Assembly (NCBI GenBank): GCA_001938485.1
Contig: MQRK01185281.1
Span: forward strand, 1,691-65,690
Direction: 5' to 3'
Origin: Girardia tigrina
Taxonomy: Eukaryota > Platyhelminthes > Tricladida > Dugesiidae
DNA length: 64,000 bases
A program made the translations under genes and the position numbers. How positions within the stretch are numbered: position 1 is the first letter of the stretch; every line of letters starts with the position of its first letter. The notes beneath the pieces are model-generated. The model was not told the DNA's origin. It was given only the letters and a program-made list of their open reading frames with translations, and did not search any database. Shown in pieces: positions 30,308 through 42,977 of this stretch.

Positions 30308-31612
30308 CGCATTTAAAAATTTGTTCTCAAATTCAAAAGAATTCGGCTACCTATTTAAAATATTGTAACATCACCCTTTCCTTTTATGACATCTTCCATT
30401 CTTCTATTCATTGAATTGTATAAATCCTGACATTTATCAATGGGAAAACTATTCCATATTGCTAAAATTTTATTCTTCAAATCAATTTTATTTTTAGGAC
30501 GTTTTTTTGCAATTCTTTTTCATAATTGCCCAAACATTCTCTATGGGATTTAAACCTGGGCTTTCTGAAGGCCATGTCTAGAAGGACATATTATTTTTCA
30601 TCATCTAAGTTTTTGTAAATTTAGAAGTATGACAAGATGCTCCATCTTGTTGAAAAATGAAATCTCCATTGTCAAAATATTGTCAAATGAGACTTTCCGT
30701 GAATATCACGGTATACTTTGTAGAGTTCATTGTGCCCTCTATAAAGTGCAGACTGCCAAGTCCTTTGCTTGTCATACAACCCGAAATCATTACACTGGAA
30801 ATTTCAGAGTTCGGTTTAAACAGTCCGATAATAATGACTCGGTACTAAGTCTTAAGACCGATTTTCCATTTTCTCCCATAGACAATTCAAAACGAGATTC
30901 GTCTGAAAAAATAACTTTATTCCAATCATTTTGGCTCGATTTACTATGATTAAGAGCCCATTCAAGTCTCTTTTTCTTTTGAATAGGTGACAGAAATGGT
31001 TTGTTTTTAGCCTTAAAGAAATATTACGCAATGCTTATATTTCATTAAGAAAATCTAACCTTGTAGAATGAATAATTTAATTCATGTATTCGACGTAGAC
31101 AAGTGAACGGAGAAGAAGGCATTTGCCTGTTTGCATACTCCATTTCTCGTTGATTTCTTGAACAGTAGCACGACGATATTGAGGAATTAACCTCTTCAAA
31201 CGCCGGTTATCAGTAGCGGAAGTCAACTTTGGTCGTCCAGATTTCTTTGGCGATGAGTTATTCTGCAGTATTTAGCTTTTTTAATGTGATCGAACACCGT
31301 CGATTTACTTATCTCTAAACTTTTTGAAATTTCCCTAACTGATTTTCCTTTAACATGCATGGCAAATATTTTCTCATGCATTTCCTTATGCATCTTTTTT
31401 CCACGAACCATATTTTAAAAATAACGAAAATTTAATCGACTGAAATATTTAAACAATAATAACTACATGTGTTTTTACTAATAATCCATATTTAATTTGA
31501 AATAATTCATTGCCTACATTTATATTATAATTTTTATTAAGTGTCCGAATTCTTTTGAATTGAAAAGCAGATGTCTGAATTATTTTGGATTTGAGAACAA
31601 ATTTTTAAATTG
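30308..31612 (-). mobile_element. Tc1 transposon, near full length but broken
   Basis: Minus-strand coding from ATG 31411: KKMHKEMHEKIFAMHVKG, SVREISKSLEISKST (helix-turn-helix), then NKVIFSDESRFELSMGE (first Asp), FIFQQDGASCHTSKF (second Asp), PGLNPIENVWAIMKKN (Glu), LYNSMNRRMEDVI and GKGD: a DD34E Tc1 transposase of about 340 residues. Several frame changes break it. The ends carry matching inverted repeats around CATTTAAAAATTTGTTCTCA (left 30308-30353, right 31560-31610). A further copy of the ATTCGGACAC motif at 30143 suggests IR/DR-type ends. Confidence 0.75.
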
Positions 31613-32957
31613 CTATTTGCGAGAACTTTGGCAACCGATACTAAAGGTGAATCAATCTTTCATGTTTTGAAGGATTACTTCATGGACAAAGTAATTCCTT
31701 TATCAAATATAATATCAGTAGCTACAGATGGAGCACCTGCCATGGTTGGGCGTTATCGTGGCTTTATAAGGTTTTTAAAAGAAAACGTACCCGTAGTTTT
31801 AACTGGACACTGTTCCATCCATAGACAACATTTAGTTGCTAAAAATTTGAATGTAAGATTGCATGAATCTCTCCAATTTGTCATTGATGCATTGAACCAA
31901 ATTCGAAACAATGCGTTGAATATGCGGTTATTTGCGCAGTTGTGTGAAGAAAATGACGAGAACTTCTACCAATTACTTCTTCACACAAGTGCGCTGGCTG
32001 TTGAAAGGCTTTTGCTTAACAAGATATTTTACACTATTTGAAACTATTATGGAGTTTCTCGATGGTAAAGATGAAAATTTGAAAGAAAATTTATTGAAGA
32101 GAAAAACAGACATTGCTTATTTGACAGATTTGCTTGCTAAATTTGATATGGTGAACTTGCAGCTGCAAAGTGACAGTTTAAACTTGATTAAAACAAAGTC
32201 GATTATTTCATCGTTTCTTGTCAGAATTAAACTGATGAATCAAAACATTGGACGGTGCAAATTTTCCCTGTTCCCCAATTTGTCCCAGGTTAACTTCCAA
32301 TCTATGTCCAACATTTGACAAAACTCCATTCAGATTTTGAAAATAGATTTGCGGATATTTTGACGTCGATAATACCGCAATGGATTATCAATCCATATGG
32401 TGACATTGAAGAATGGATGTCCCATTACAAGAGGAATTGATTGGAATAAGTACTAACGAAGAACTTAAAGTACAGAATCGGATATCAACATTTCTAGCTT
32501 CAAAAAGACATACCTATTACTTATCACGTATTATGGAATATTGCGAGAAAGATTTTAATTGCTTTTCCGTCCTCATATCTAGTGGAAAGAGGTTTCAGCG
32601 CAGTGAAAAATCTCATTACAAAAAAAGAAACAAACTGGACATCATTAACCGAGGAGATTTGAGATTAGATCTAACTAAATTGAAGCCGAATGTTGATAAT
32701 TTGTTATTAAATCATCAAGTTCATCCTCTCATTAAATGAATATATTTCTTTTTATGTAACAGATACTATAATATTTTAATTTAAATTTAATTAATAATTA
32801 TATAAAAATGTTTTGTTTTGTTTTTGCTTTTTCCCATAATAGGAACTTTATTACTGTTGAAATTTAAATCTTTTATAGTGTATGACAAGGGGTCTACCCA
32901 AAACCGAAAAACATGGCAAGGGGTCTACGAGAGAACAAAGTTTAGGAACCTCTGATC
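31611..32957 (+). mobile_element. hAT transposon of the Buster/ZBED5 type, 5' truncated
   Basis: The plus-strand frame starts abruptly at LLFARTLATDTKGESIF and continues FMDKVIPLSNIISVATDG (catalytic Asp region), GRYRGFIRFLKENVP, GHCSIHRQHLVAKNLNVR, FAQLCEENDENFYQLLL, RKTDIAYLTDLLAKFDM, LNLIKTKSIISSFL, and the C-terminal YKKRNKLDIINRGDLRLD. Three frames are involved, so it is broken. The right end at 32939-32957 reads CAAAGTTTAGGAACCTCTG, the inverse of a typical hAT terminus. The 5' third is missing and the element meets the Tc1 repeat at its left edge. Confidence 0.75.
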
Positions 32958-33179
32958 TAAGCAAAATTTCAGACAATACATGTATATACACGAGAGACCT
33001 GTTGAAGATTGTTCTGATTATTCTTAACAATGCAACAACTTCTATAAAAATATAAGTGGGGATGGAAAAAAGCTAGGAAAGGAGGAAATTTTTTAATTAA
33101 AAATATTCTTTTAATGTTTTTTCAAGGGGTTCAAGAATGGGGAGTTCGACGGTAAAAGAACAATTTACATATGGTTAAG

Positions 33180-33490
33180 GGTAAATATGCTACTATGGAT
33201 TAATGCATTATCATGACTTAGATAATATCTTGTCGGAGGTAGGCACTAGATGAGCTCAGAGATAAATCTCTGATACGTTTCTATGTTCACTGAACCACTT
33301 AGAACAGTAAAATATTGGGGTCCTTTTATCGAAATGAACATAATTAAGGAATGAATTTTTCCTTTGTTTATTTGAATAACGGAATGAATTCTTACTCCCT
33401 TTCTTGAGCGTCCTGTTGTTTTTTGAGTTCAAAAATTGAAACCCATCTCGTCAATAAAGATGATTTTGTTTAATATCTACATTTTTGAAA
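33180..33490 (-). mobile_element. Short IS630-type transposase relic
   Basis: Minus strand reads DGFQFLNSKNNRTLKKG, QRKNSFLNYVHFDKR and FSEHRNVSEIYL. This resembles the core of IS630-like transposases around the first catalytic position (DExGFN, TxGRxxKG, GxNxxL). Heavily decayed. Confidence 0.4.
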
Positions 33491-33574
33491 TATACAGGAA
33501 AATTTTTGTTTTGAAACTTGAAATGGGAAACTTTTGAAATCGGATATTTGGCAACCCTAACTCAACCAGATTTT

Positions 33575-33615
33575 CTAAACTGTAACCCGAACCGAACCCG
33601 ACCCGACCCGAATTA
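33575..33615. repeat. CGGGT-motif repeat fragment
   Basis: CCCGAACCGAACCCGACCCG is the complement of the CGGGT/GGGTT body of the MITE at 15023-15322. Likely a fragment of the same family. Confidence 0.5.
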
Positions 33616-33649
33616 ACAAATCAATTCCGGGATGGGTTGTAAAAATAAA

Positions 33650-36010
33650 TAATTATAAAAAAAGTTTTTTACATAAATTAGTTTAAATTAGGAATGCAAG
33701 AAATATACATAACAGATCAAAAGAAGAAGTGGACGACTTAAACTGGCTGATCCTGTGTTTTATTTGCAGTCAACTCTTTTCCAATGAATCAAGGAAGCCC
33801 TTTAGATATTAGGAATATTATAGGAAAGAGTAAAAAAGATCTTTAAAATGTTTAACCTAGGAGAACTAGAAAGCTATCGACTCTAATTACGTTAAACATC
33901 CTCAACATTCCCAACGTGATCTAAGCCAACAGACTCAACTTATTCTCAATAAGGCGATTGCTCACTTTAGGAAACTCAGAATAAATAATGAACCAAAAAA
34001 CCATTCGCCATAAAATGCGTGCTCAAATTCTTTTTCAACGATTCTAATTCTGATTTCCATTCAATTTTAATTATCTTCGTGCATCGCCGGAATAATGAGT
34101 TTTATCAATCCGATTTCTATTAAATATTCATCACTCTTTGACGTCGTTTTGAGAACAATCAGAGCAACTATTTTACTTGTCCTTCGGGACAACCTCTTCC
34201 CAATTAGGGCCGATGTAATTTCAAACTTAAATGAAATCCAAATTTTCAGGAATTGAAAAATTTTATTAAATTTGAAATCACTTTTTCTTTTAATTTTAAT
34301 TATTTCATAAAAAAATATGAATAAAAAAATTATATGAATTAATTCCCAAAAGATTTCGACGCTCCCAAACGAATAAATAAATAATGAACAGTCGTAGGCG
34401 CGGAAATCTCTTCTAATTAAATAATTTTATTAAAAACATTCTAAATTATTATATTTTTTATATTTTAAATTATATAAGTTTTTAATTTATTTTTATATTT
34501 TTTTTAAATATTTTAAAAATTTTAATATTAAAATTTAAATAAAAAAATATAAAAATTAAATAATTAAATATTTGAAAAAAATATTAAAAAATTATTTCAA
34601 AAAAAATTTATTTTATATTTGAAAGATTTTTATGTGACTTCGTGAAATAAATTTTATAATTTTGGCAAATAAAAAATAATAAATAAATAACAGTAAAAAA
34701 ATATTATTTTATTATCAACATTATTATTACTCGAGATGAGCAGTTTACAAACTGATGTGGTTCAATCACTGTAAAATTGAAGTTATTTTCTGTCTGGAAC
34801 TTTGAGATTTATTGCAATATCTTATAATTATTTTCGTAAATTATTTTATAAATATTCTACAGTTATATAATCATTAATAATAATTAATAATATTTATCAG
34901 AAAATTTTAAGTGATTGACCAAACCTGAGGTGTTTCGGATTTTTTAAAATAAATTTTAAATAAATAATCCTGCTCTCTCCTTGCCCAAGAGACAATTTGT
35001 CGTTTGAAAAACTTTATCGCTTCTGTCATGTTCGTTGAGATTATCCCTTATCTACTTTATCGCTGAATTGTTTTTGGCTTATACAGAGAAGATATGATGT
35101 ATAATAATACGAAATAAATTAAATTAAAGACAAATTAATAATAATAATTTAAATTTTAATATTTTGGATTAAAATCCCGAACAAAGACTTCTCGGTTTGC
35201 GATTGTAACAGTCATTATTAATGAGTCATGTTCTGGATTCAAATTGTTGTTTATACCCATTGATCCTCTCTCACTCTCTCTCCTCTTGAAAAGAAAGAAA
35301 CTCAATTTGAATGACAATCTTTGTTCGCTGTGATTTATTTTTTGATTCTAATGTAGATAAATAAGATATATAATAAATGAAATAATTAAATAAAGTTAAA
35401 TAAAAAAGAAAAGAAATAAAAAATATGATTAAATTTTAATCAAATAAAAAATCGATTTGTTAATAAAATTAATTTTTTTGTTGATTTAGAATGATTTATT
35501 GAGGAAATAATTCTTGTTTAAATTTGTCGTGTAAATAACCGGTTTCGATTTTGTAACGAACGAACTTTATTATTATTTTATCTGATGATAATTTCCGGAA
35601 ATAAACGCTTAATATTGGGTGTATTTATTTTAATTTTGGTTAACGTAATTTGGGTCTTATCGTCAGAACGGACAAATTATATATTTGTGACAGAAAATTA
35701 TAGTAAACCACTTCTATCAAAATATCTTAAAAGCTAAATTTTCACGTTATTCCTCTTGGGATTTGCCGTCAGTTCAAACTGGCGAAAATCGGCATGTTCT
35801 CAAAAATATAATTCTCCTGGATAATTTCAGATTAACAATTCTGAACCGACAGATAAGAATAAATATAAGAATAGACCTTACTTTTATTCACACTTACCTG
35901 GTGTTTGCACTTACCTGGTATATTGAATTAAAGTGTAGAGCATTGCTGTTTCGGGATTTCGGTTCCGGAGACCTTGCTCTACTTGGTCCCCAAGTCTTAC
36001 AGTGACTCTA
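33650..36010. other. AT-rich DNA without recognisable genes
   Basis: Long A/T runs, no frame of note and no terminal repeats seen. Confidence 0.5.
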
Positions 36011-36559
36011 NNNNNNNNNNNNNNNNNNNNNNNNNNNNNNNNNNNNNNNNNNNNNNNNNNNNNNNNNNNNNNNNNNNNNNNNNNNNNNNNNNNNNNNNNN
36101 NNNNNNNNNNNNNNNNNNNNNNNNNNNNNNNNNNNNNNNNNNNNNNNNNNNNNNNNNNNNNNNNNNNNNNNNNNNNNNNNNNNNNNNNNNNNNNNNNNNN
36201 NNNNNNNNNNNNNNNNNNNNNNNNNNNNNNNNNNNNNNNNNNNNNNNNNNNNNNNNNNNNNNNNNNNNNNNNNNNNNNNNNNNNNNNNNNNNNNNNNNNN
36301 NNNNNNNNNNNNNNNNNNNNNNNNNNNNNNNNNNNNNNNNNNNNNNNNNNNNNNNNNNNNNNNNNNNNNNNNNNNNNNNNNNNNNNNNNNNNNNNNNNNN
36401 NNNNNNNNNNNNNNNNNNNNNNNNNNNNNNNNNNNNNNNNNNNNNNNNNNNNNNNNNNNNNNNNNNNNNNNNNNNNNNNNNNNNNNNNNNNNNNNNNNNN
36501 NNNNNNNNNNNNNNNNNNNNNNNNNNNNNNNNNNNNNNNNNNNNNNNNNNNNNNNNNNN
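36011..36559. other. Assembly gap
   Basis: 549 bases of N. Host coding sequence may continue into it from the exon on its right side. Confidence 1.
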
Positions 36560-36605
36560 CTTTTTGGGATCGCTTTCAGTGGGTATCTGTGTCGACGGGA
36601 CGTGA

Positions 36606-36851
36606 CGAACGGGCGGGCTTGGTAATGAATCGAATTGGCTCCAGGCGTTCAACCTCTTCGCTGCCGACAGTCATCAGCCTCTGCTCGCCGAACTCTATTT
36701 CGGCCTTGGGCTATCTTTGGCTGCTCTGAACTCCGGCTATTCTGAAGACCTTGCATTCGTGGATCCCCCAGTGGTCATCAAGGTGGCGCAGGTGATTCTG
36801 AGGACAAACCAGCCGAATCAGACTAAAGTCCTGCTGTGCAGGCAATTGTAA
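36606..36851 (+). CDS. 3'-terminal coding exon of an unassigned host gene
   Basis: An open frame of 81 codons with no Met reads GNESNWLQAFNLFAADSH, QPLLAELYFGLGLSLAAL, NSGYSEDLAFVDPPVVI, RTNQPNQTKVLLCRQL, TAA. An AATAAA signal lies 16 bp after the stop (36867-36872). The composition is GC-balanced, unlike the flanks. HQPLLAELYFGLG weakly resembles a tetratricopeptide helix, but this is not enough to name a family. Upstream exons probably lie in or left of the N gap. Confidence 0.45.
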   Translation, partial: RTGGLGNESNWLQAFNLFAADSHQPLLAELYFGLGLSLAALNSGYSEDLAFVDPPVVIKVAQVILRTNQPNQTKVLLCRQL

Positions 36852-36866
36852 AACCCTTTGTTTTGT

Positions 36867-36872
36867 AATAAA
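36867..36872 (+). terminator. Polyadenylation signal
   Basis: AATAAA 16 bp after the stop of the exon at 36606-36851. Confidence 0.55.
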
Positions 36873-37189
36873 TTTTTGTCTATCCGATATAAGTTAAAGT
36901 CAATTTTGAGTTATCAGAAGAGAAAGAAAATATTAGACAAATGGCGGTCATCATCGAGACCGCTCCAAATCATAGCCAAATGCCGTATTTTTTCCCTCAT
37001 CAGAATGACTCGAGTCGAGTGCGCTCATGATGATCTTTATAAATAAATTCTTTTATGAATGGACCCAGCATATTGATACCGAGATCGAGCCTTTATTCGA
37101 TAATCATTGCGCGAACTGCTATCACCGTGCGATTTTCGGGCATCTCGGGGATAATTGTGAGTGTGTGCGGTGTCAAAATGACTCATTCT

Positions 37190-37205
37190 GATTGGTTGAC
37201 CAATC
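37190..37205. promoter_or_regulatory. Inverted CCAAT-box pair
   Basis: GATTGGTTGACCAATC is a 16-bp palindrome carrying two facing CCAAT boxes, an arrangement bound by NF-Y-type factors. It lies in CpG-containing DNA between two possible transcription units. Confidence 0.35.
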
Positions 37206-37559
37206 ACAGCGAACTTAGGAAAAAAAATTATTTTTGATGATTGCTAAAAATCATTTTAAATGAGATTCAAAAATTACGATTATCCATTTTTTAATTTTTT
37301 TGTGGCAAATTACGATTATTTTATTTGAAATTTTGTCGGACTTGTTAATTTACAAATTTGAATCATTGCTAGTTTTCCATGTTGTGGTGCTCCGGTCAAA
37401 CGACCGAAATAAGAAAACTGATTTTTTGAGTTTAAATTAACTTATGTATGGACACAAAATTTGAATTCGATTTGTGAATTATACAAAATAAATGGTTGTT
37501 TCTTGTCACAAATTTTACATTATTCTTTTTTTAATTCGAATTAAAAATATGAAAGCGAT

Positions 37560-37960
37560 CCGCATCGGTCGAACTTGACCGGCCGTACCGAACACCGCGC
37601 CGTTTGACACATCTTGGCAGTGCTCGGCGGAGCTCTGCGACCGCATCAATACAACATCTGGGTCGCGGATTGAAGAACCGACGAGACAATCTGTCGCTTC
37701 AATAGGATCTGGCGGTCACTGGGCGGATAACACGATACTTGAAGCCACGGCCGACCGAATGGGTGTTTCTTACTCGACAAGGCGTCTGATGGGAGAAACT
37801 CGGTCCGACCGGTTACCAGCGTCCACCAAACTAGCCGATCAATCCCATCATCCGGCATCTTCCCGCACAATTAAGAGGTACTTGTCGCTGCTACTCTGTC
37901 AGGCAGTCGACACCTCACATGTGCTTGCGAAGAAAAGCGTAGATATAACAATTCCATAAG
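37560..37960. other. GC-rich segment, both strands partly open
   Basis: About 400 bp of GC-rich, CpG-rich DNA in AT-rich surroundings. Both strands have open frames of 66-74 codons; neither resembles a known protein. It could be a promoter island or a decayed coding exon. Confidence 0.3.
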
Positions 37961-38709
37961 TTTCTTCCCAGAGGGGAATTATGTCAAAGCAAATTACATG
38001 TCTGTGAATTAATATAAATGTGTAATCAAACTTATGTGTGGAAGATAATCACAGATCCTCTGAGCTCGATTAATTGCTTTGGCGACTTCTTATTCATGTA
38101 AAGGTCATTTTAGAAATATAATCCTAAATAAATAACATTTAAAACGATAGATTAATCGAAAAATAATTGGAATGACCAACAAAGTAACAAATCCTCATTG
38201 GAAAAAAATATTGCAATTTTAGAGTTTCGTCGGCTGAATTTTCAAAGACATTTTGGAAACCATTTTTACGTCGTCGACTGATTGATATTTACAGAACAAA
38301 AATAAAGCCAATTATCCTATTCATATCGTGTACAGGCTAAAATAAGAATAAAATCATAAATAATTTACCAAATTATTGTACGTTAATTAATTCATTTAAT
38401 TTCCAAATTAAGTAAAAACAAGCTAATTCCATTCTAATTAACAGCAAACATTAACAAATCTGTTAATTATCATTTTGGAAAGGAAAGATTTAATCAATCG
38501 TTTCGTATTTTATGTAAGGTGACGGAGCCAAACAATAAAAATATCAATTGACCACAAAGCAATAATCAGTCTCTGAGACGAATCACTTCACTCTCAATGC
38601 GATTCACTCAATTCTAACTTAAATAAAATCTTAAACATATTAAATTTCATTCATGTAAACAAACTAAAACGACACTGATCAAAAGCATTTATGAGACACC
38701 TGTGTATTG

Positions 38710-39010
38710 CAGAGGTGCGCAACCTGAGGCCGAGTGAGGAACGTTGTGCGGCTGTGGAGAAGTGTATGAATTTAATCATAAAATTAAATTTTTAAACATT
38801 AAATTTTGATGTATAAAGCGGTCATATATTTCAAATGTTTGTGCAGTCTCATGGCTAATGGTGTGCAAAAGCGTCTTGTCTATGTCTACTCCCACATTTT
38901 GGGTAAGTCGGCTACACATGGCCAATAATCGCTTCGAAATTCATGCGACCGTGGTACCAGAAGACTTATTGCTTTGTGGCCATCAACGACAAAATGTTTG
39001 CGCACCCCTG
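38710..39010. mobile_element. Non-autonomous hAT-type element with perfect 8-bp target duplication
   Basis: Ends CAGAGGTGCGCAAC and GTTTGCGCACCCCTG are inverted repeats. GTGTATTG flanks the element exactly on both sides (38702-38709 and 39011-39018). The 301-bp body has no transposase. The perfect duplication suggests a fairly recent insertion. Confidence 0.85.
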
Positions 39011-39917
39011 GTGTATTGTCTCAACTGTACACTCCAGGTTTACGCATAGAATAAGACCACAATCGGTCAATGCTACACAATCACTGACAAACGAAATACA
39101 TTTTATTCTCAATTTCATTTCTAAATTAAACTCGTTATATTTTGGGTTTATTCGTGTATGAATACAATACAAGTCTATAAATTTTGTTTTCGATATTTTA
39201 TATAGATACGTGTATATATTGAGAGCCTTTATATTTATCACTTGCTCTCGAGAGAGGGGGTCACTGTCCTGTTTTAACACCCTAATTTTTCATAGTAACG
39301 TTCTTTTCTTTGATTTAATAGATTAACAATAAATAAATTAAATAAAGATTGACCCCCTCTTCAAGAATATGAATTCACATAGTCATTATTTAAAGATGGA
39401 ATTTTAGAATTTCTAAATGTCCATTTTCTTCTTATATCCTCTCGTACTTTTAGCGAAATCTCTCATTTAAATAATTCAGAAAGAAAAAGTATTTGGAGGA
39501 GGAAGAAGAGCGATTTGAGTCCCACTAGTTACAGACGTAAATCATTTTTACTTCTCGACCATTTGACTAAATTACGGCGGTAGAGAAATAGTAAAAACTA
39601 AAACATGTTTTTCTTTTAATCCAGGAAATATAATCTCATATGATTTTGCAAAACATTCAGTCACGCATTGTTGTAAGAACACAAACTTTTAAAGAAGGAA
39701 ATAATTTTCCTGGATTGACTTTCCTGTCGCTACTTAGCTAACGTGTTTTCAATAGCAATAAATAATCCGGCTGCTGAAAGATTATTGAACAATTGTTTTT
39801 TTCTGGTTGAAGTAATTCCATCGTTTAACATTCATTCTTGTAACATTGACAGGGAAGAAGGCTCGTGTCAGACATTATGACGTACAGTAAGTGGGTGAAG
39901 AAGACGATGGAGCATAC

Positions 39918-41133
39918 TAGGTTGATGCAAAGGTTCTTGGCCTTTTTTGAGCATATTCACTGAAACATTTTAGAAAATGTACAAAAGCCTAATCCTCGAA
40001 GTAATCTCCGCCTGCGTCTGTCATCTTTTGAAAGTTGTCTGGCTACTTTTGAATGCAATCCTTTCAAAACCTTTCTGTGTTAGATGAGATGAAGTTATTG
40101 ATGCCATTCCTGATATTATCTCCGTTATTAAAGCGCTGTTCGGCCAAAGTGTGCTGCAAAGATCTGAAAAAATGAAAATCTGATAGAGCAAGATTTGATA
40201 AATAGGCTGAATGAAGAATAATCTCACACCCAAGACTTAAAATTGTATTTATCATTGCTTCAGCAAAATAAAGGCGAGAATTGCCATGGAGGAGGAGGAT
40301 CATTCTAGCCCTATAATCAATTTGAGGCTACAATTCTTTGATTTAATCAATCAGTTTGAGCAATGTTTTACTGTAGCGCTGTGGCATAGCTGTTTTCCTA
40401 GTTTTGAGCAACTCTTAGTAAAGTACTTCTTTTGCTTTCCACAGTATGCAAAAAGGCATCTTCTCCCAATGAATATTCGGTTTAGGAATGAAGGTTATTG
40501 CTTGACCAGGATCTAGCCATGATCTTTTGCATTCTGAATTCTCGTGATGCACCCATTTCTCGTCCTCAGTAACATTTCGCCAAAGAAATGATATTCGCTG
40601 GTGACGAGCATAAAGTGAGATGCATAAATTCAATCTTTGAGCAATATTTGCTAGAGATACCTGGAGGGGCACCCATTTTTCATCCTTTACGATTTTACCT
40701 ATTACTGCAATCTCCTTAAAACAGTAGATTGGTTCACTCAAAGTTGTATACCCAGTCCACGAGTTGTCTGGGCAGTATCCTTCACCAATAGGGCTTACAA
40801 ATTGATTTCTTCAATTTATTTGGGTTTGTAACTCGCTTTCCTCGAGCACAAATTCTCCATTTCCAAATTTTCGCAACCAAAGTTTGACTGTCGATAAGGC
40901 CATAACACCCTCTCGTTACGCTTGCCATATCAAAGCCTTTGTTTCTGCAGCATTATTTTCCAGTATAAACATGAAAAGCATACATGCAACTTGTTGGCCT
41001 CCATTAATAAACGTATATACATAATAAGAAATACAAAAGGTGTTTTATTGAAAATAGAGGTCAAAATATAGAACATATATTTATGTAGATATCGACCTAA
41101 TATAAGGGGTCTAACAACTTTTGCATAAGCCTA
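39918..41133 (-). mobile_element. Mariner transposon with both ends, broken
   Basis: Terminal repeats TAGGTTGATGCAAAGGTT (left) and the inverse of TAGGCTTATGCAAAAGTT (right) delimit about 1.2 kb. Minus-strand coding gives SLANIAQRLNLCISLY, FLWRNVTEDEKWVHHEN (first Asp), PGQAITFIPKPNIHWEKM, ILLLHGNSRLYFAEA (the second catalytic Asp is Gly), SLQHTLAEQRFNNGDNI and a C-terminal DAGGDYFED. Frame changes and the lost Asp make it inactive. Confidence 0.8.
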
Positions 41134-42900
41134 ATAGTTTAAGAGGTCCCATAAAGATTCTTTTTATTCTTTTTCTTCATGAAATTTTTACGGAAAAACC
41201 ATTTCAAGATTCTTGCCGACTCCGGCCTCCTCGTGCGAGCAGTGCACGCAGTTCACCACAGGGGTATGTCCATCGCGGTATGAAACATCTTGATCAAGTG
41301 TTAATCCTCTTTTATCAACACGTTCGACTGCAATTAAATATTCGAACGCGACGAGATATGTTCACCTTGTGGTTTTTGTAGCCGATCCTCGCTGAAACTG
41401 GCAAGGTTCTAGGTATCATTTCTTTCGGGAAGTAAAGGAAGAGAATGGAACAGCGGATTGCAACGCTCCATTTTAGGAACAGTCAAACAAATGTTTGGAT
41501 TTAAACAGAATTTAGAAGTATTATTTTAATGATTAATACGTGTAAATTAGTAGAAGGACCAAAGGACAAACAGAATTATGTAAGAAATTGCTTGTTGGGA
41601 TGGTTTAAGACAGAAGATTACCCTTGCTTAAGGTCCTCTGGCTTCGTTCCTTAGAGTACCCTTTCAGGGGACATTATCTGTCCAAGTAAATAGGACAACA
41701 AGACTTCCTGAAACGAATAAATATTTCAGACGATTATTAAAGGCTTTTTTCAAGTAATTTCTTTGCACAATAAAACGAAAAATATTTCTATTTTTAAATT
41801 CGATCTGAAGGAAAAACAATAATTAAATTCGATTCTTTTTTCATCCCCCTTTTCCACACTGAAGCGAATTCTCCGTCGATTTACATGAAATAAATCTCCT
41901 CAGAAATACAAAAATTACAACAAAAATTAAAATAAAACGAAACAAAAATACTTCAAAGAGATCAAAAAGCAAAAAAACGTTCAATGAGAAAAGAACTATT
42001 TCGATATTTTTTATTTAATAAAAAAATTAATATAAATTATTTGAGAAAAATAGGAAAAATTAATAAATATTTGGGCATAAGATGTTCTTATACTTCGATC
42101 ATAGGACGCCTTCTAAAGGAAGTCATCTGGGGAGACGCGCCACACACGGGGGTTCCCTTCCATGAGGTGACCTAGCAAATGTGTCCTGTCGACACAAATT
42201 ATGCCTTAGAGACCCCTTAAAGGACACAATGAGGAAGCCAGATCGAAAAGTTCTTATGATCCTAATAATTTGTACAAAAGCAGGTAGTCAGAGGATCGCT
42301 GTGGGAAATACAAGCACAATACATATACTAAAAGGGTTACGTTATAAGTTTGAAAGTTTCATAATAAGAAAGGGAAAATAATAATAAACTTGGGATGAAA
42401 GCAGCGGATAGAATCTTTGTGCTGATCAGATCTTCCAAGGGTCACAAATGTGAATTCCTTTCTTCAAAGACCATAGCGCGAAAGTGTTACGATATACGGA
42501 AGAATAAATTCAGTAATTAAATACATTTACAGTTAAATATTTAGCTAAAAAGGTTAAATTGAAAGTGACAAAGAGATATTTAAAGGAGATTCGACAAATG
42601 CTTTTAAGACCGCAGAATGACAAGAGAGACAAGTATTTAAAAAACAAGCTTTGGTGTACATTGAGAACTCGACACAGCTATGAGCAACAGAACGCCATCG
42701 AGCATGACTCGTTTTTCAGACACCAAGCAGCCTAAGTACCAAGGAGGATCATACCAAACAAACAGTACAACCAAATTGCATTTCAATAATAAAAAAATCT
42801 AATTTGTATTATTTTCTTAATTACCAAATGTAATATTAATTTTGATTGTATTTCTTGTTAATCAACACTTTAATGGTCGCTCACACGACATGTGTTTTGC
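41134..42900. other. No recognisable gene
   Basis: Mixed composition with frames of at most 86 codons, none resembling a known protein. No terminal repeats seen. Confidence 0.4.
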
Positions 42901-42977
42901 CAGAGCAGACAGGGACGCAAGGTTCGAGATCCAGGATGCGTAATTAATGTTCTAGGAGATGATCTAGTTGGATATTC

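Noticed and set aside
35974-36729. Long open frames across the N gap
   Set aside because: They are produced by translating N; only the sequence after 36560 can be judged.
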